Shown in pieces: positions 33,933 through 42,790 of a stretch of 64,000 nt of DNA. The stretch is from Altibacter sp. HG106 (GTDB lineage Bacteria; Bacteroidota; Bacteroidia; Flavobacteriales; Flavobacteriaceae). The notes beneath the pieces are model-generated. The model had not been told where the DNA came from, did not search any database, and saw only the letters and a program-made list of their open reading frames with translations. The stretch is taken from contig NZ_JAQQTD010000006.1 of the NCBI RefSeq assembly GCF_028561755.1, forward strand, positions 186,001 through 250,000. The letters are read 5' to 3'. The translations under genes were made by a program, and so were the position numbers. The number at the start of each line of letters is the position of its first letter. Position 1 is the stretch's first letter.

Positions 33933-34937
33933 CTAAAGATTACGCATCTTCTGCAGCACCGTATTCTGGAAGTTTGTTTCCTGATCGTTTAAAATCACCG
34001 TTTTTATGGGAAGGTAATACAAGGCAAACTTTGTCACTTTTCCCTGCAACCGCATAAAGTCTTTTTCAGTGGTTAGCACGATATCTTCCTCTTGAATTTT
34101 TTTGATTTCAGCCGCTGAAAAAGTGTGATGGTCTGGAAATTTCCAATGATCAAATGAAAATTCATGTTGTTGTAGAAAGACGACCAAAGGTTCGGGCTTC
34201 GCAATACCCGTCACTAGGGTGAATTTTTTCTGCCGCAAATACTGAAGAGGTTGTGTTTCGGTGCTGCCGTAGATCGTTTGATCGTATCCTATAGCAGCAA
34301 AAAACAGCGATTGCTCTCGCGCTAAGCCAAGTCGAAATTGAAGCTCCTGAAGTGTTGCATACGGCACCTTTGGCGGGCATTTAGTGACCACCACAATATC
34401 GGCTCTGCGAATACCGGAAGTTGGCTCTCTGAGGTTACCCGTTGGCAGCATACTATCCTCAATATAGAGGTCGTCATACGACGTTAATACTATATTTAAA
34501 GACGCCTGAACCCTTCTGTGTTGAAATGCGTCATCCAGCAAGATCACGTCTGTGTTTGGACGAAGCATGGAAATCCCCTTGCGTCGGTCGGCGCACACTG
34601 CTACGGTAGTCTCAGGGAAATTTTGCTTGCATTGTAAAGGCTCGTCGCCCACTTCTTCGGCCGTACTTTCTAAGGTTACCTCTACATACCCTTTGGTTTT
34701 TCTACCATACCCCCTACTTAAAACAGCAACCTCAAAATCCTCTTGTAAAAAAGATAGCAAATATGCTATCATGGGCGATTTTCCCGTGCCACCAACCGAT
34801 AGATTTCCAACGCAAACCACCGGAAACTGGTACGAGCTGCTGGAAAACCAGCCCCAATCATAGGCCTTATTTCGAAGCCAAATCACTCCTCCGTATACGA
34901 GTGAAAATGGAAAAAGCAATTGGCGCAGCAACTTCAT
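33933..34937 (-). CDS. lpxK: Tetraacyldisaccharide 4'-kinase
   Basis: Phosphorylates lipid A disaccharide at the 4' position at the inner membrane. The 334-residue protein starts with a hydrophobic helix and has the P-loop VGNLSVGGTGKSPMIAYLL, RGYGRKTKGYV, and the conserved DVILLDDAFQHRRV. The C-terminus LTTEKDFMRL is typical. Convergent with the hybrid kinase gene, it is divergent from the Nif3-like gene at its start. No other lpx gene is in the window. Confidence 0.93.
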   Translation of the reverse strand: MKLLRQLLFPFSLVYGGVIWLRNKAYDWGWFSSSSYQFPVVCVGNLSVGGTGKSPMIAYLLSFLQEDFEVAVLSRGYGRKTKGYVEVTLESTAEEVGDEPLQCKQNFPETTVAVCADRRKGISMLRPNTDVILLDDAFQHRRVQASLNIVLTSYDDLYIEDSMLPTGNLREPTSGIRRADIVVVTKCPPKVPYATLQELQFRLGLAREQSLFFAAIGYDQTIYGSTETQPLQYLRQKKFTLVTGIAKPEPLVVFLQQHEFSFDHWKFPDHHTFSAAEIKKIQEEDIVLTTEKDFMRLQGKVTKFALYYLPIKTVILNDQETNFQNTVLQKMRNL

Positions 34938-34984
34938 GAATACGAAGATATACTTTTTCTATCTTTACCTTAAAATAGACAAGC

Positions 34985-36079
34985 ATGAAGATACAAGAGG
35001 CGATACGCCATCTTCAGGAATTAGCTCCGCTATCCTATGCCGAAGATTTTGATAATACCGGACTTTTAGTAGGAAATTCGGGAGCGGACCTCACCGGGAT
35101 ATTGGTTACTCTGGATACGCTGGAAACGGTGGTTGAGGAAGCTATTGAAAAAAAGTGCAATCTGATCGTGAGCTTCCATCCCATTATTTTTTCGGGATTG
35201 AAAAAAATAACCGGCAGAACGTATGTAGAAAGGGTGGTTCAAATGGCAATAAAAAATGACATTGCGATCTATGCCATTCATACCGCATTAGACAATCACT
35301 GGAATGGTGTAAACGCGAAGATTTGTGAGAAATTAAGGCTTAGCAACCGACAGGTATTAGTACCTAAAAGCCAGACGCTTCAAAAGTTGGTCACTTATGT
35401 TCCCCAAGCGGAAGCAGGGTCACTAAAAAAAGCATTGTTTGCTGCAGGCGCCGGGAATATTGGAAACTATGACCATTGCAGCTTTGCGCTAGAGGGGGTG
35501 GGAAGTTTCCGCGGAAACGAAGATGCCAATCCTACCCTTGGGGAGCGGGGAAGTATTCATTACGAAAACGAAACACAACTTGGAGTAATCTTTCCGAAGC
35601 ACATCAAAAACACCTTGTTAGCCGCTTTGAAAGAAGCACACCCGTACGAAGAAGTAGCCTACGAAATTTATACCCTTGAGAATACCCATCAGCATCTTGG
35701 TATGGGGATGATTGCTTCGTGGGACCAAGGCATCACCGAACAGCAATTTCTACAACAACTGAAAGATACCTTTCATTGCGGGTGCATCAAACACTCCAAG
35801 TTGCTTGGTATGTCGATCAAAAAGGTGGCGGTTTTGGGAGGAAGCGGAAGTTTCGCAATTGACGCTGCCAAAGCCGCCGGAGCCGATGCCTTCGTTACGG
35901 CAGATCTAAAATATCACGACTATTTTACAGCGGAAGACCAAATTTTATTAGTCGATATTGGCCATTATGAAAGCGAACAGTACACAAAAGAGCTGTTAGT
36001 CGATGCCCTTAAGGAAAAAATCACTAATTTTGCAGTCGTTTTATCGCAAATAAACACCAATCCTATTACTTGTTTTTAA
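34985..36079 (+). CDS. Nif3-like dinuclear metal centre protein
   Basis: A 364-residue member of the Nif3/YbgI/YqfO family, which forms hexameric rings with two metal ions per subunit; the physiological reaction is unsettled. Metal motifs are VSFHPIIF and AIHTALDNHWNGVN near the N-terminus and ILLVDIGHYESEQ at the C-terminus. The middle (about 130-230) carries the extra PII-like domain of the longer YqfO type. It is followed at once (three bases) by the coiled-coil gene, a conserved pairing. Confidence 0.9.
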   Translation: MKIQEAIRHLQELAPLSYAEDFDNTGLLVGNSGADLTGILVTLDTLETVVEEAIEKKCNLIVSFHPIIFSGLKKITGRTYVERVVQMAIKNDIAIYAIHTALDNHWNGVNAKICEKLRLSNRQVLVPKSQTLQKLVTYVPQAEAGSLKKALFAAGAGNIGNYDHCSFALEGVGSFRGNEDANPTLGERGSIHYENETQLGVIFPKHIKNTLLAALKEAHPYEEVAYEIYTLENTHQHLGMGMIASWDQGITEQQFLQQLKDTFHCGCIKHSKLLGMSIKKVAVLGGSGSFAIDAAKAAGADAFVTADLKYHDYFTAEDQILLVDIGHYESEQYTKELLVDALKEKITNFAVVLSQINTNPITCF

Positions 36080-36082
36080 ACT

Positions 36083-36865
36083 ATGGCAAAGAAAACCGAA
36101 ATCACTGTAGAAGAGAAGTTAAGAGCCCTGTACGATTTGCAATTGATCGATTCTCGTATTGATGAGATTCGAAACGTGCGCGGTGAGCTTCCCCTGGAAG
36201 TTGAAGATTTGGAAGATGAAGTGGCCGGTATGAATACCCGCTTAGATAAATTAAAAGGCGACTTAGAGGTCATCGAAGATCAAATCAAGGACAAAAAGAA
36301 TTTGATCGAAGAGGCAAAATCGCTTATCAAAAAATACTCCTCACAACAAGACAACGTTCGCAATAACCGGGAATATAACTCCTTGAGCAAAGAGATTGAA
36401 TTTCAAGAGTTAGAAATTCAACTCGCCGAAAAGCACATCAAAGAATTCAAAGCGCAGATCGAACAAAAAAATCAGGTAATCGAGGAAACCAAAGAGCGTT
36501 TGAACGAGCGCGAAGAGCATTTGAAGCACAAAAAGGATGAGCTTAACGAGATCCTTGCAGAGACCGAGAAGGAGGAAAAGTCGCTTATCAAAGAATCAGA
36601 ATCGTACGAAAAGAAGATAGAAGAACGATTGGTGAATGCCTACAAGAGAATTCGTACCAATGTGAAAAACGGACTTGCGGTAGTTCCTGTGGAGCGTGGC
36701 GCGTCTGGAGGTTCTTTCTTTACGATACCCCCGCAAGTGCAAATGGAGATCGCATCCAGAAAAAAAATCATCACCGACGAACACAGTGGTCGTATTTTAG
36801 TAGACCCGGCCTTGGCACAAGAGGAACAAGAAAAAATGGAAGCGCTTTTTGACAAGGTCAAGTAA
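36083..36865 (+). CDS. Coiled-coil 'zinc ribbon' protein lacking its cysteines
   Basis: A 260-residue protein with long charged helices (about 30-190), highly coiled-coil forming, and a C-terminal region homologous to the C4 zinc ribbon of the CT398/ribbon family. In family members two cysteine pairs bind zinc (consensus around CGGC and CPNCGRIL). Here the corresponding positions read GASGGSFF and TDEHSGRIL, so all four metal cysteines are replaced (A, S, D, S). The surrounding fold residues, including IPPQ and GRIL, remain. It probably acts with the adjacent Nif3-like protein. Confidence 0.8.
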   Translation: MAKKTEITVEEKLRALYDLQLIDSRIDEIRNVRGELPLEVEDLEDEVAGMNTRLDKLKGDLEVIEDQIKDKKNLIEEAKSLIKKYSSQQDNVRNNREYNSLSKEIEFQELEIQLAEKHIKEFKAQIEQKNQVIEETKERLNEREEHLKHKKDELNEILAETEKEEKSLIKESESYEKKIEERLVNAYKRIRTNVKNGLAVVPVERGASGGSFFTIPPQVQMEIASRKKIITDEHSGRILVDPALAQEEQEKMEALFDKVK

Positions 36866-36887
36866 GCATTGCTCATAGAATTATAAC

Positions 36888-36918
36888 AAAGCCTTCACAA
36901 TACGTGAAGGCTTTTTTT
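36888..36918 (+). terminator. Terminator after the coiled-coil gene
   Basis: A perfect eleven-base stem AAAGCCTTCAC/GTGAAGGCTTT (36888-36898 with 36904-36914), loop AATAC, followed by T. It ends the Nif3 and coiled-coil transcript. Confidence 0.88.
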
Positions 36919-36975
36919 ATTACATTCTCCCTGTAAGGTTATCGGTTGAAGCCGACTTACCCCTTAAAATAATTC

Positions 36976-37662
36976 ATGATGAAAAAAGCCACACTCTTAC
37001 TCCTGTCATTTCTCTGGCTAGCGCTTCCTGCGGCCTGTCAGTCTACCAACGAACAAAACAAGCAAAAGGAAGCCGAAATGCAGGCCAACATGACACCGGT
37101 TGAGGTTCCTGCCGAAAACGGCTATGAAAAAGCCTATTTTGCCAGCGGCTGCTTTTGGTGCGTGGAAGCCATTTATGAAAGCGTAAAAGGAGTGAAAGAA
37201 TCGATTTCTGGGTACAGTGGAGGACATACGGAAAATCCCACCTACGAATCCAGCAATACCGGAACCACAGGACATGCCGAAGCGGTTGAGGTCATTTACG
37301 ATCCTAAAGTAGTTTCGTTTGAGACCCTGGTAGATGTATATTTTGGATCTCAAAACATAACTCAGGTGAATGGTCAAGGACCCGATCGCGGTTCACAATA
37401 CCGATCCATCATCTTTTATCAAAACGATGCGCAAAAGAAGATCATCGATGCTAAGATTGCGGCCTTAGAAGAAGACCTTGGAGCAGGCCAAGTAGCGGCA
37501 CAGGTGCTGCCCTTCCAAAAATTTTGGGTCGCTGAAGGATATCATCAGGATTACGAGAAAAACAATCCTGGAAACCCTTACATCCAGAATGTATCTATTC
37601 CCAGACTAAAAAGATTTCAGAAGAAATTTCCAGATATTCTGAAAGAAGACGCCGTTCACTAG
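36976..37662 (+). CDS. msrA: Peptide-methionine (S)-S-oxide reductase, lipoprotein form
   Basis: Repairs methionine sulphoxide in proteins. The 228-residue protein begins with a lipoprotein signal (LSFLWLALPAAC; lipid Cys21), so it acts outside the cytoplasm. The catalytic core has ASGCFWCVEAIYESV with nucleophile Cys59, GYSGGHTENPTYE, GTTGHAEAVEV and the FYQNDAQKKI region. ATG at 36976 or 36979 is equivalent. It is convergent with a methyltransferase gene, overlapping by four bases. Confidence 0.93.
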   Translation: MMKKATLLLLSFLWLALPAACQSTNEQNKQKEAEMQANMTPVEVPAENGYEKAYFASGCFWCVEAIYESVKGVKESISGYSGGHTENPTYESSNTGTTGHAEAVEVIYDPKVVSFETLVDVYFGSQNITQVNGQGPDRGSQYRSIIFYQNDAQKKIIDAKIAALEEDLGAGQVAAQVLPFQKFWVAEGYHQDYEKNNPGNPYIQNVSIPRLKRFQKKFPDILKEDAVH

Positions 37663-38459
37663 GTCGGTTTTCGCATCCCAATATCATACACCAACGGGAA
37701 CAAGGCATCAGGCCGGGCGTACATTCCGTTCGAATGTCTCACTAAGTTGGGAAATACATTATACGGACTGGCCTCAAATTCGTTGAAACGCTCTAGTGTG
37801 AGCCCAGCCTTTAGTAAGGCGCCAATCACCTCTGCCAGACCGTGATTCCAACTGTATTCTTCGCTAACAATAGGCGCGCTTTCATCGGCATAGGTACCCT
37901 CGTAGCGCTCATAAATAGCGTCTTTTTGCTGATATCCGTACGCTAATTGCGGTGGATTCTTCAAATAATTAAACATCCATGGGATGGGGTGAAACTCGAC
38001 CATGTAAAAATATCCGCCCGGTTCTAATCGTTCAGCGATCATTTCGGCCCAAGGGTTGAGCTCCGGAATCCAACCCACCACTCCATAGCTGGTAAACACT
38101 ATATCGAACCGATTGCTCACATGACGCGAAACGTCCATAACATTGCAACACACAAAGGTGGCCTGCAACGCAAGTTCAGTGGCCAGCGCCTTTGCCATCT
38201 CAATGGCCTTATCGGAAATATCAATTCCCGTACAACGCGCGCCTTTTCTCGCCCAGCTCAAGGTGTCCTGTCCAAAGTGGCATTGCAGGTGCAAGAGCGA
38301 CTTCCCAGAAACATTTCCCAACGCTTCTTTCTCATAAAATTGCAAAGAACACGCGCCTTTCTTAAACGCTTCCAATCGATAAAAGTCGCTGTTAGCATGC
38401 ACTGAAACCTTGCGATTCCACGTCTGCTTATTCGTTTCAAAAGCCCTCTTTACGTCCAT
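37659..38459 (-). CDS. Class I SAM-dependent methyltransferase
   Basis: A 266-residue methyltransferase. Motif I is LLHLQCHFGQDTLSWARKGARCTGIDIS; later motifs include FDIVFTSYGVVGWIPEL and LEPGGYFYMVEFHP. The C-terminal third has no extra domain. The substrate cannot be assigned. The gene stands alone, convergent with msrA and divergent from the small membrane-protein cassette. Confidence 0.82.
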   Translation of the reverse strand: MDVKRAFETNKQTWNRKVSVHANSDFYRLEAFKKGACSLQFYEKEALGNVSGKSLLHLQCHFGQDTLSWARKGARCTGIDISDKAIEMAKALATELALQATFVCCNVMDVSRHVSNRFDIVFTSYGVVGWIPELNPWAEMIAERLEPGGYFYMVEFHPIPWMFNYLKNPPQLAYGYQQKDAIYERYEGTYADESAPIVSEEYSWNHGLAEVIGALLKAGLTLERFNEFEASPYNVFPNLVRHSNGMYARPDALFPLVYDIGMRKPT

Positions 38460-38489
38460 ATCACAAAGATGCGCAATAATTCAAAAAGA

Positions 38490-38520
38490 TTTAACACCCT
38501 ACGTTAAACTAGGTTAAACT
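38490..38520 (+). promoter_or_regulatory. Operator-like repeats upstream of the small-gene cassette
   Basis: TTTAAC (38490-38495) is followed by GTTAAACT at 38503-38510 and again at 38513-38520. The last two are direct repeats ten bases apart, about one helical turn, and the first is inverted to them. They abut the candidate -33 element at 38521. Confidence 0.35.
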
Positions 38521-38552
38521 TTGCCATTCAATCGTGCTTTGAACTAACTTTA
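38521..38552 (+). promoter_or_regulatory. Candidate promoter of the small membrane protein/lipoprotein cassette
   Basis: TTG at 38521-38523 and TAACTTTA at 38545-38552, spacer 21 bases, close to TTG-N17-23-TAnnTTTG with a final A. The ATG follows 28 bases later. Confidence 0.5.
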
Positions 38553-38580
38553 GAATATTAACCATAAACAATCAACCGTT

Positions 38581-38739
38581 ATGAGAGACATAATTTGGCT
38601 TATCGTAGTACTATTAATAATTGGATGGCTCGTTGGGTATTTTGGCTTCGGAGATGCCGTAGGCAGCCTGATTCACATCTTGCTTGTATTAGCGATTATT
38701 GGTATTTTATACCGTTTAGCAACCGGTAGAAGACCCTAA
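38581..38739 (+). CDS. Small lmo0937-like membrane protein
   Basis: A 52-residue protein with two hydrophobic helices (about 4-18 and 28-44), a glycine-rich turn (WLVGYFGFGDAVGSL) between them and a basic end RLATGRRP. This is the pattern of the lmo0937 family, small membrane proteins common in Bacteroidota and often induced by stress. The function is unknown. A candidate promoter with repeated elements lies just upstream, and a tiny lipoprotein gene follows 49 bases later. Confidence 0.75.
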   Translation: MRDIIWLIVVLLIIGWLVGYFGFGDAVGSLIHILLVLAIIGILYRLATGRRP

Positions 38740-38788
38740 TTAGGAAGCAAAATTAATTTTTACAAACCAACCTTTAAAACCTTTTATT

Positions 38789-38920
38789 ATGAAAAAATGG
38801 ATGTTAATGCTTTTCGCAGCCGGAATCTTAAGTACCGGTTTTATAAGCTGTAGAGAAAATAAAACAGTAGGCGATGAAATTGAAGATGTTGCCGATGATG
38901 TTGAAGACGCAGTAGATTAA
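38789..38920 (+). CDS. Tiny acidic lipoprotein
   Basis: A 43-residue product: a signal (MKKWMLMLFAAGILSTGFIS), lipobox cysteine at residue 21, then RENKTVGDEIEDVADDVEDAVD. The mature peptide is about 23 residues and strongly acidic, made of heptad-like D/E-V-A units that could form a short amphipathic helix. Such small lipoproteins are found beside lmo0937-type genes in Flavobacteriia. The role is unknown. A terminator follows. Confidence 0.7.
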   Translation: MKKWMLMLFAAGILSTGFISCRENKTVGDEIEDVADDVEDAVD

Positions 38921-38942
38921 TTTCTATCGCGTACTGAGAAGG

Positions 38943-38975
38943 AGCCCTGTTGAAAGAATTCAGCAGGGCTTTTTT
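38943..38975 (+). terminator. Terminator after the small lipoprotein gene
   Basis: Stem AGCCCTG/CAGGGCT (38943-38949 with 38964-38970), extended inwards by TGAA/TTCA, followed by T to 38975. Confidence 0.85.
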
Positions 38976-39025
38976 AGTTCGCCACCGCAGAAATGATTAA
39001 TTTTGAGAGAACCAAAATCAGCGAA

Positions 39026-39709
39026 ATGAAAATCTTTAGCGCCTTTCTGCTTACTTTCCTTGTCCTTTTAAGTTGTAAAAACGAAACCACCCAAATTGAA
39101 ACCAATGAAGCTCCCGCTGATCCTGCGGAAGAAGCCGCCATGCAAATTGCCCAGGCCCATGGCTTGAATAACTGGGAAGAGGTTACTGAAATCTCCTTCA
39201 CCTTTAACGTAGATCGGGGAACACAACACTTTGAACGGAGCTATGTGTGGCGCCCCAAAGAACAAGAAGTGACCTCATTCACCGCAAACGATACGCTTAC
39301 CTATATACAGAGCAGGAACCTAGACAGTCTTCAACAACAGCGCGACCAGGCTTTCGTGAATGATTCGTATTGGTTACTTGCACCACTAAAAATGATTTGG
39401 GATGATGGAACCACACGTGCTGTAGAACAAGCGGTAGTCGCTCCCATCTCTCAAGACACCCTGAATAAAATTACCTTGACCTACACCGGGGAAGGAGGCT
39501 ATACTCCGGGTGATGCCTACGACTTCTACTACGAACCTGATTTTACTATCAAAGAATGGGTCTTTCGCAAAGGAAATGACTCGGTTCCTACCATGGCCAC
39601 TACTTATGAGGATTATAAGAATATCAATGGCATGAACATCCCTACCATGCATCAAGATTCTACCGGTGCTTTTAAATTGTATTTTACCAATCTATCCATC
39701 AAGAAATAA
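39026..39709 (+). CDS. Uncharacterised lipoprotein heading the kynurenine operon
   Basis: A 227-residue lipoprotein: signal MKIFSAFLLTFLVLLSC, then an acidic linker and a beta-rich domain with EVTEISFTFNVDRG, WRPKEQEVTSF, YWLLAPLKMIWDDG and a final MHQDSTGAFKLYFTNLSIKK. It may belong to the DUF6503 group, but I am not certain. ATG at 39026 was chosen because it places the signal at the N-terminus. Its stop directly abuts the kynU start, which suggests one transcript, though no link to tryptophan breakdown is shown. Confidence 0.68.
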   Translation: MKIFSAFLLTFLVLLSCKNETTQIETNEAPADPAEEAAMQIAQAHGLNNWEEVTEISFTFNVDRGTQHFERSYVWRPKEQEVTSFTANDTLTYIQSRNLDSLQQQRDQAFVNDSYWLLAPLKMIWDDGTTRAVEQAVVAPISQDTLNKITLTYTGEGGYTPGDAYDFYYEPDFTIKEWVFRKGNDSVPTMATTYEDYKNINGMNIPTMHQDSTGAFKLYFTNLSIKK

Positions 39710-40975
39710 ATGGAGAATAGCCTCTCGTACGCACAAGAACAAGATACATTAGACCCGCTTCGCTCCTATCGGGAACGTTTTTTATTTCCGAAGAATGAAC
39801 AGGGTGATCCTTTGTTGTATTTCTGCGGAAACTCTCTGGGGCTCCAACCTAAAAGTACTCGTGAGTATGTCTCGAAAGAGCTCGAGGATTGGGCGAAATA
39901 TGGTGTTGAAGGCCATACCGATGCCCGCCACCCCTGGATGCCCTATCACGAGTTCTTAACAGAACAAATGGCCCAAATAGTGGGCGCCAAACCCGAGGAG
40001 GTGATCATTATGAATACGCTGTCAGTGAACCTTCACCTCATGATGGTGTCTTTTTACCGCCCCACTTCTCAATGCTATAAAATTATCATCGAACGCGATG
40101 CCTTCCCTAGTGACAAATACGCTGTGGAAAGTCAATTGCAATTTCACGGACACTCCCCTGAAGACGGATTAATTTTATGGGAACCTCCCGAAGGGGAAGA
40201 ACTCTGCAGGTTTGAAGACCTGGAAGAACTCATGAAAACCCATGCCGATGAGGTAGCGTTGCTACTCATTGGCAGTACCAACTACTATTCTGGACAGGCG
40301 TTTCCGCTTAAGAAAATTACTTCGCTAGGGCATGCGCAGGGAGCGATGGTTGGATTTGACCTGGCGCACGGTGCCGGAAATATTCAGCCCGACCTGCACG
40401 AGGTGGGAGCCGACTTTGCTATTTGGTGCACCTATAAGTACCTCAATAGCGGCCCCGGAAGTTTAGGTGGCTGTTTTATTCACGAACGACATTTGGCCCG
40501 CACCGACCTGCCTCGATTTACGGGTTGGTGGGGACATGATAAGTCCACGCGGTTTAATATGCGCCACGATTTTAAGCCCATTCCAACCGCAGAGGGATGG
40601 CAGCTAAGCAACCCTCCCATATTATCCATGGCTGCCATTCGCGCGTCACTCGATATTTTTGCGGAGGCTGGAATGGAAGCGCTTCGGAAAAAATCAGTTC
40701 AGCTCACGGGCTATTTAGAATTTCTTCTGAATTCGCTCAACAATCAACATGTTACCATCATTACACCAAGACAGCCGGAAGCACGCGGCTGCCAACTTTC
40801 GATTCAGGTTCAGGACGCAAACCGAAGCTTGCACGAACAACTCACTGATGCTGGCGTCATTAGTGATTGGCGAGAACCCGACGTCATACGCGTCGCTCCC
40901 ACCCCGCTTTACAATAGTTTCGTAGATGTATTTCAATTTGTTGATCGCTTAAAAAAAGTTCTACATGAAAGATAG
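39710..40975 (+). CDS. kynU: Kynureninase
   Basis: Cleaves kynurenine (or 3-hydroxykynurenine) to anthranilate (or 3-hydroxyanthranilate) and alanine, PLP dependent. The 421-residue protein has FCGNSLGLQPKSTREYV, EVIIMNTLSVNLH, VGFDLAHGAGNI, CTYKYLNSGPGSLGG with PLP Lys243, and RFTGWWGHD. The ATG abuts the preceding stop; the end overlaps kmo by 11 bases. The operon order (kynU, kmo, deaminase, dehydrogenase, SDR, ACMSD) is consistent with complete oxidation of tryptophan-derived kynurenine. Confidence 0.95.
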   Translation: MENSLSYAQEQDTLDPLRSYRERFLFPKNEQGDPLLYFCGNSLGLQPKSTREYVSKELEDWAKYGVEGHTDARHPWMPYHEFLTEQMAQIVGAKPEEVIIMNTLSVNLHLMMVSFYRPTSQCYKIIIERDAFPSDKYAVESQLQFHGHSPEDGLILWEPPEGEELCRFEDLEELMKTHADEVALLLIGSTNYYSGQAFPLKKITSLGHAQGAMVGFDLAHGAGNIQPDLHEVGADFAIWCTYKYLNSGPGSLGGCFIHERHLARTDLPRFTGWWGHDKSTRFNMRHDFKPIPTAEGWQLSNPPILSMAAIRASLDIFAEAGMEALRKKSVQLTGYLEFLLNSLNNQHVTIITPRQPEARGCQLSIQVQDANRSLHEQLTDAGVISDWREPDVIRVAPTPLYNSFVDVFQFVDRLKKVLHER

Positions 40976-42359
40976 AGTTCTCATCGTTGGTGCCGGTCTC
41001 TGCGGAAGTTTATTAGCCCTGCGCATGGCGCAACGGGGCTACCGGGTGACCTTGGTAGAAAAACGACCTGATTTGCGGAAGGTATCTCAGGATGCTGGCC
41101 GCTCCATTAATTTAGCTTTAAGCGACCGTGGACTGAAGGGGTTGCGACTGGCCGGAGTTGAAGAAGCGGCTAAGAAACTGTGCATTCCGATGCATGGTCG
41201 GATGATCCATGACGCGCAACAACACAAGTTTATGAGTCCGTATAGCGGTCGAGAAGAAGAATTCATCAATTCGGTTTCCAGACCGGGCTTGAACAAACTC
41301 CTGTTAGATGCGGCCGAAGCCATGCCCAATGTGCGGTTGCTATTCAATCACGGTTGCCGCAGTGTAAACCTTCAGGAAGCCACAGCAACCTTCAAAAATT
41401 ACGATTCGGGAGAAGAAGTAAAAATTAATGGGGATGTGCTGCTGGGAACCGATGGTGCCGGTTCGGCAGTACGAAAAAGCATGTTTCTTCACAAGAAATT
41501 TCTATTCAGCTTTTCGCAACAGTGGCTCACACATGGCTACAAAGAAATATCTATTCCTCCTGCGGAAGATGGAGGCTATCGCGCCCATCAAAATTCCCTG
41601 CACATTTGGCCAAGAGGAGAAGACATGTTAATCGCTTTGCCCAATCTCGACGGAAGCTTTACCGTAACACTTTTTCTTCCGTATAAAAACTCAGACTACT
41701 GTTTCGAAAATCTTACGACGCCAGAACGTGTGGAAGCGTACTTTAAAAAAGAATTTCCTGACGCCGTAGCCTTAATGCCCAATTTGGCAGAAGAATTTTT
41801 TGAAAATCCAACAGGGCCGCTCGGAACCATCAAGTGCGCTCCTTGGAGTAGCTACGGAAAAACCTTGTTACTCGGGGATGCGGCGCACGCTATTGTTCCT
41901 TTCTACGGCCAGGGAATGAATGCTTCTTTTGAAGACGTGGTTGTTTTTGACACCATGCTCGATGCCCACGAAGGCAATTGGCAGAAGGTATTTGAAGCAT
42001 ACGAAGCTGCTCGAAAAGAAGATACCGACGCCATCGCAGATCTTGCCGTAGATAATTTTCATGAAATGAAAGAACACACGGCAAGTGACCTCTTCCAACA
42101 AAAACGAAAATTGGAGATAGCCTTCGAGCAGGAATTTCCAAAGCAGTATCATTCAAAATATTCGCTTGTTACCTTCAACGAAGACATTCCCTATTCGGAA
42201 GCCATGCGGCGCGGTAGAGCACAAGATAAAGCGATTCTAAACCTCTTGAGCGACGGTAAAATTACCGACGTAATGAGTTTAAAACAAAGCTTAGAATTAG
42301 TACTAAAAGAAACCGAAGACATTCTGCACGATGATGCCGTTGCAGGAAACCTAACATAA
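40965..42359 (+). CDS. kmo: Kynurenine 3-monooxygenase
   Basis: Hydroxylates kynurenine to 3-hydroxykynurenine using FAD and NADPH. The 464-residue flavoprotein has the FAD motif [19 protein letters not shown], the DQ-type [18 protein letters not shown], and [21 protein letters not shown]. The C-terminus has a mild hydrophobic helix as in bacterial KMO. The start overlaps kynU. The next gene, a RidA-type protein, begins five bases after the stop. Confidence 0.94.
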   Translation: MKDRVLIVGAGLCGSLLALRMAQRGYRVTLVEKRPDLRKVSQDAGRSINLALSDRGLKGLRLAGVEEAAKKLCIPMHGRMIHDAQQHKFMSPYSGREEEFINSVSRPGLNKLLLDAAEAMPNVRLLFNHGCRSVNLQEATATFKNYDSGEEVKINGDVLLGTDGAGSAVRKSMFLHKKFLFSFSQQWLTHGYKEISIPPAEDGGYRAHQNSLHIWPRGEDMLIALPNLDGSFTVTLFLPYKNSDYCFENLTTPERVEAYFKKEFPDAVALMPNLAEEFFENPTGPLGTIKCAPWSSYGKTLLLGDAAHAIVPFYGQGMNASFEDVVVFDTMLDAHEGNWQKVFEAYEAARKEDTDAIADLAVDNFHEMKEHTASDLFQQKRKLEIAFEQEFPKQYHSKYSLVTFNEDIPYSEAMRRGRAQDKAILNLLSDGKITDVMSLKQSLELVLKETEDILHDDAVAGNLT

Positions 42360-42364
42360 CACCT

Positions 42365-42790
42365 ATGAAACAGTCTAGTAGATTAGTTGATGGAAAAGCC
42401 ACACCTCGTGGCGCCTATCCACATATCAAACGCGTTGGAGATTTTTTATTTATCTCAGGAACGAGTTCTCGCCTTCCCGATAACACCTTTGCTGGCGTTC
42501 AGCAGGTGGATGAGATGGGTAGCGTGGAGATTGATATCAAAGAACAAACCCGAGCGGTTCTCGAAAACATGAAGGATTATCTCGCTACGGAAGGAGCAAC
42601 ATTAGCGGATGTAGTGGATGTCACCACCTTTCTCGTCAATATGAATGATTTTGCCGGATATAACCAAGTTTACGGGGAGTTCTTTAAGAAAGAAAGTGGC
42701 CCCGCACGAACCACCGTTGCGGTGCATCAGTTACCGCATCCTCATTTGGTCGTAGAGATTAAAGCCATGGCGTACAAACCGCTTTCGTGA
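42365..42790 (+). CDS. RidA-family protein, probable 2-aminomuconate deaminase
   Basis: A 141-residue RidA/YjgF trimer-type protein with [34 protein letters not shown] and [27 protein letters not shown]. RidA proteins hydrolyse enamines and imines. In the 3-hydroxyanthranilate pathway of Pseudomonas (NbaF) a member of this family deaminates 2-aminomuconate; its position between kmo and the semialdehyde dehydrogenase supports the same role here. That is an inference from context. The end overlaps the dehydrogenase start (TGATG). Confidence 0.82.
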   Translation: MKQSSRLVDGKATPRGAYPHIKRVGDFLFISGTSSRLPDNTFAGVQQVDEMGSVEIDIKEQTRAVLENMKDYLATEGATLADVVDVTTFLVNMNDFAGYNQVYGEFFKKESGPARTTVAVHQLPHPHLVVEIKAMAYKPLS

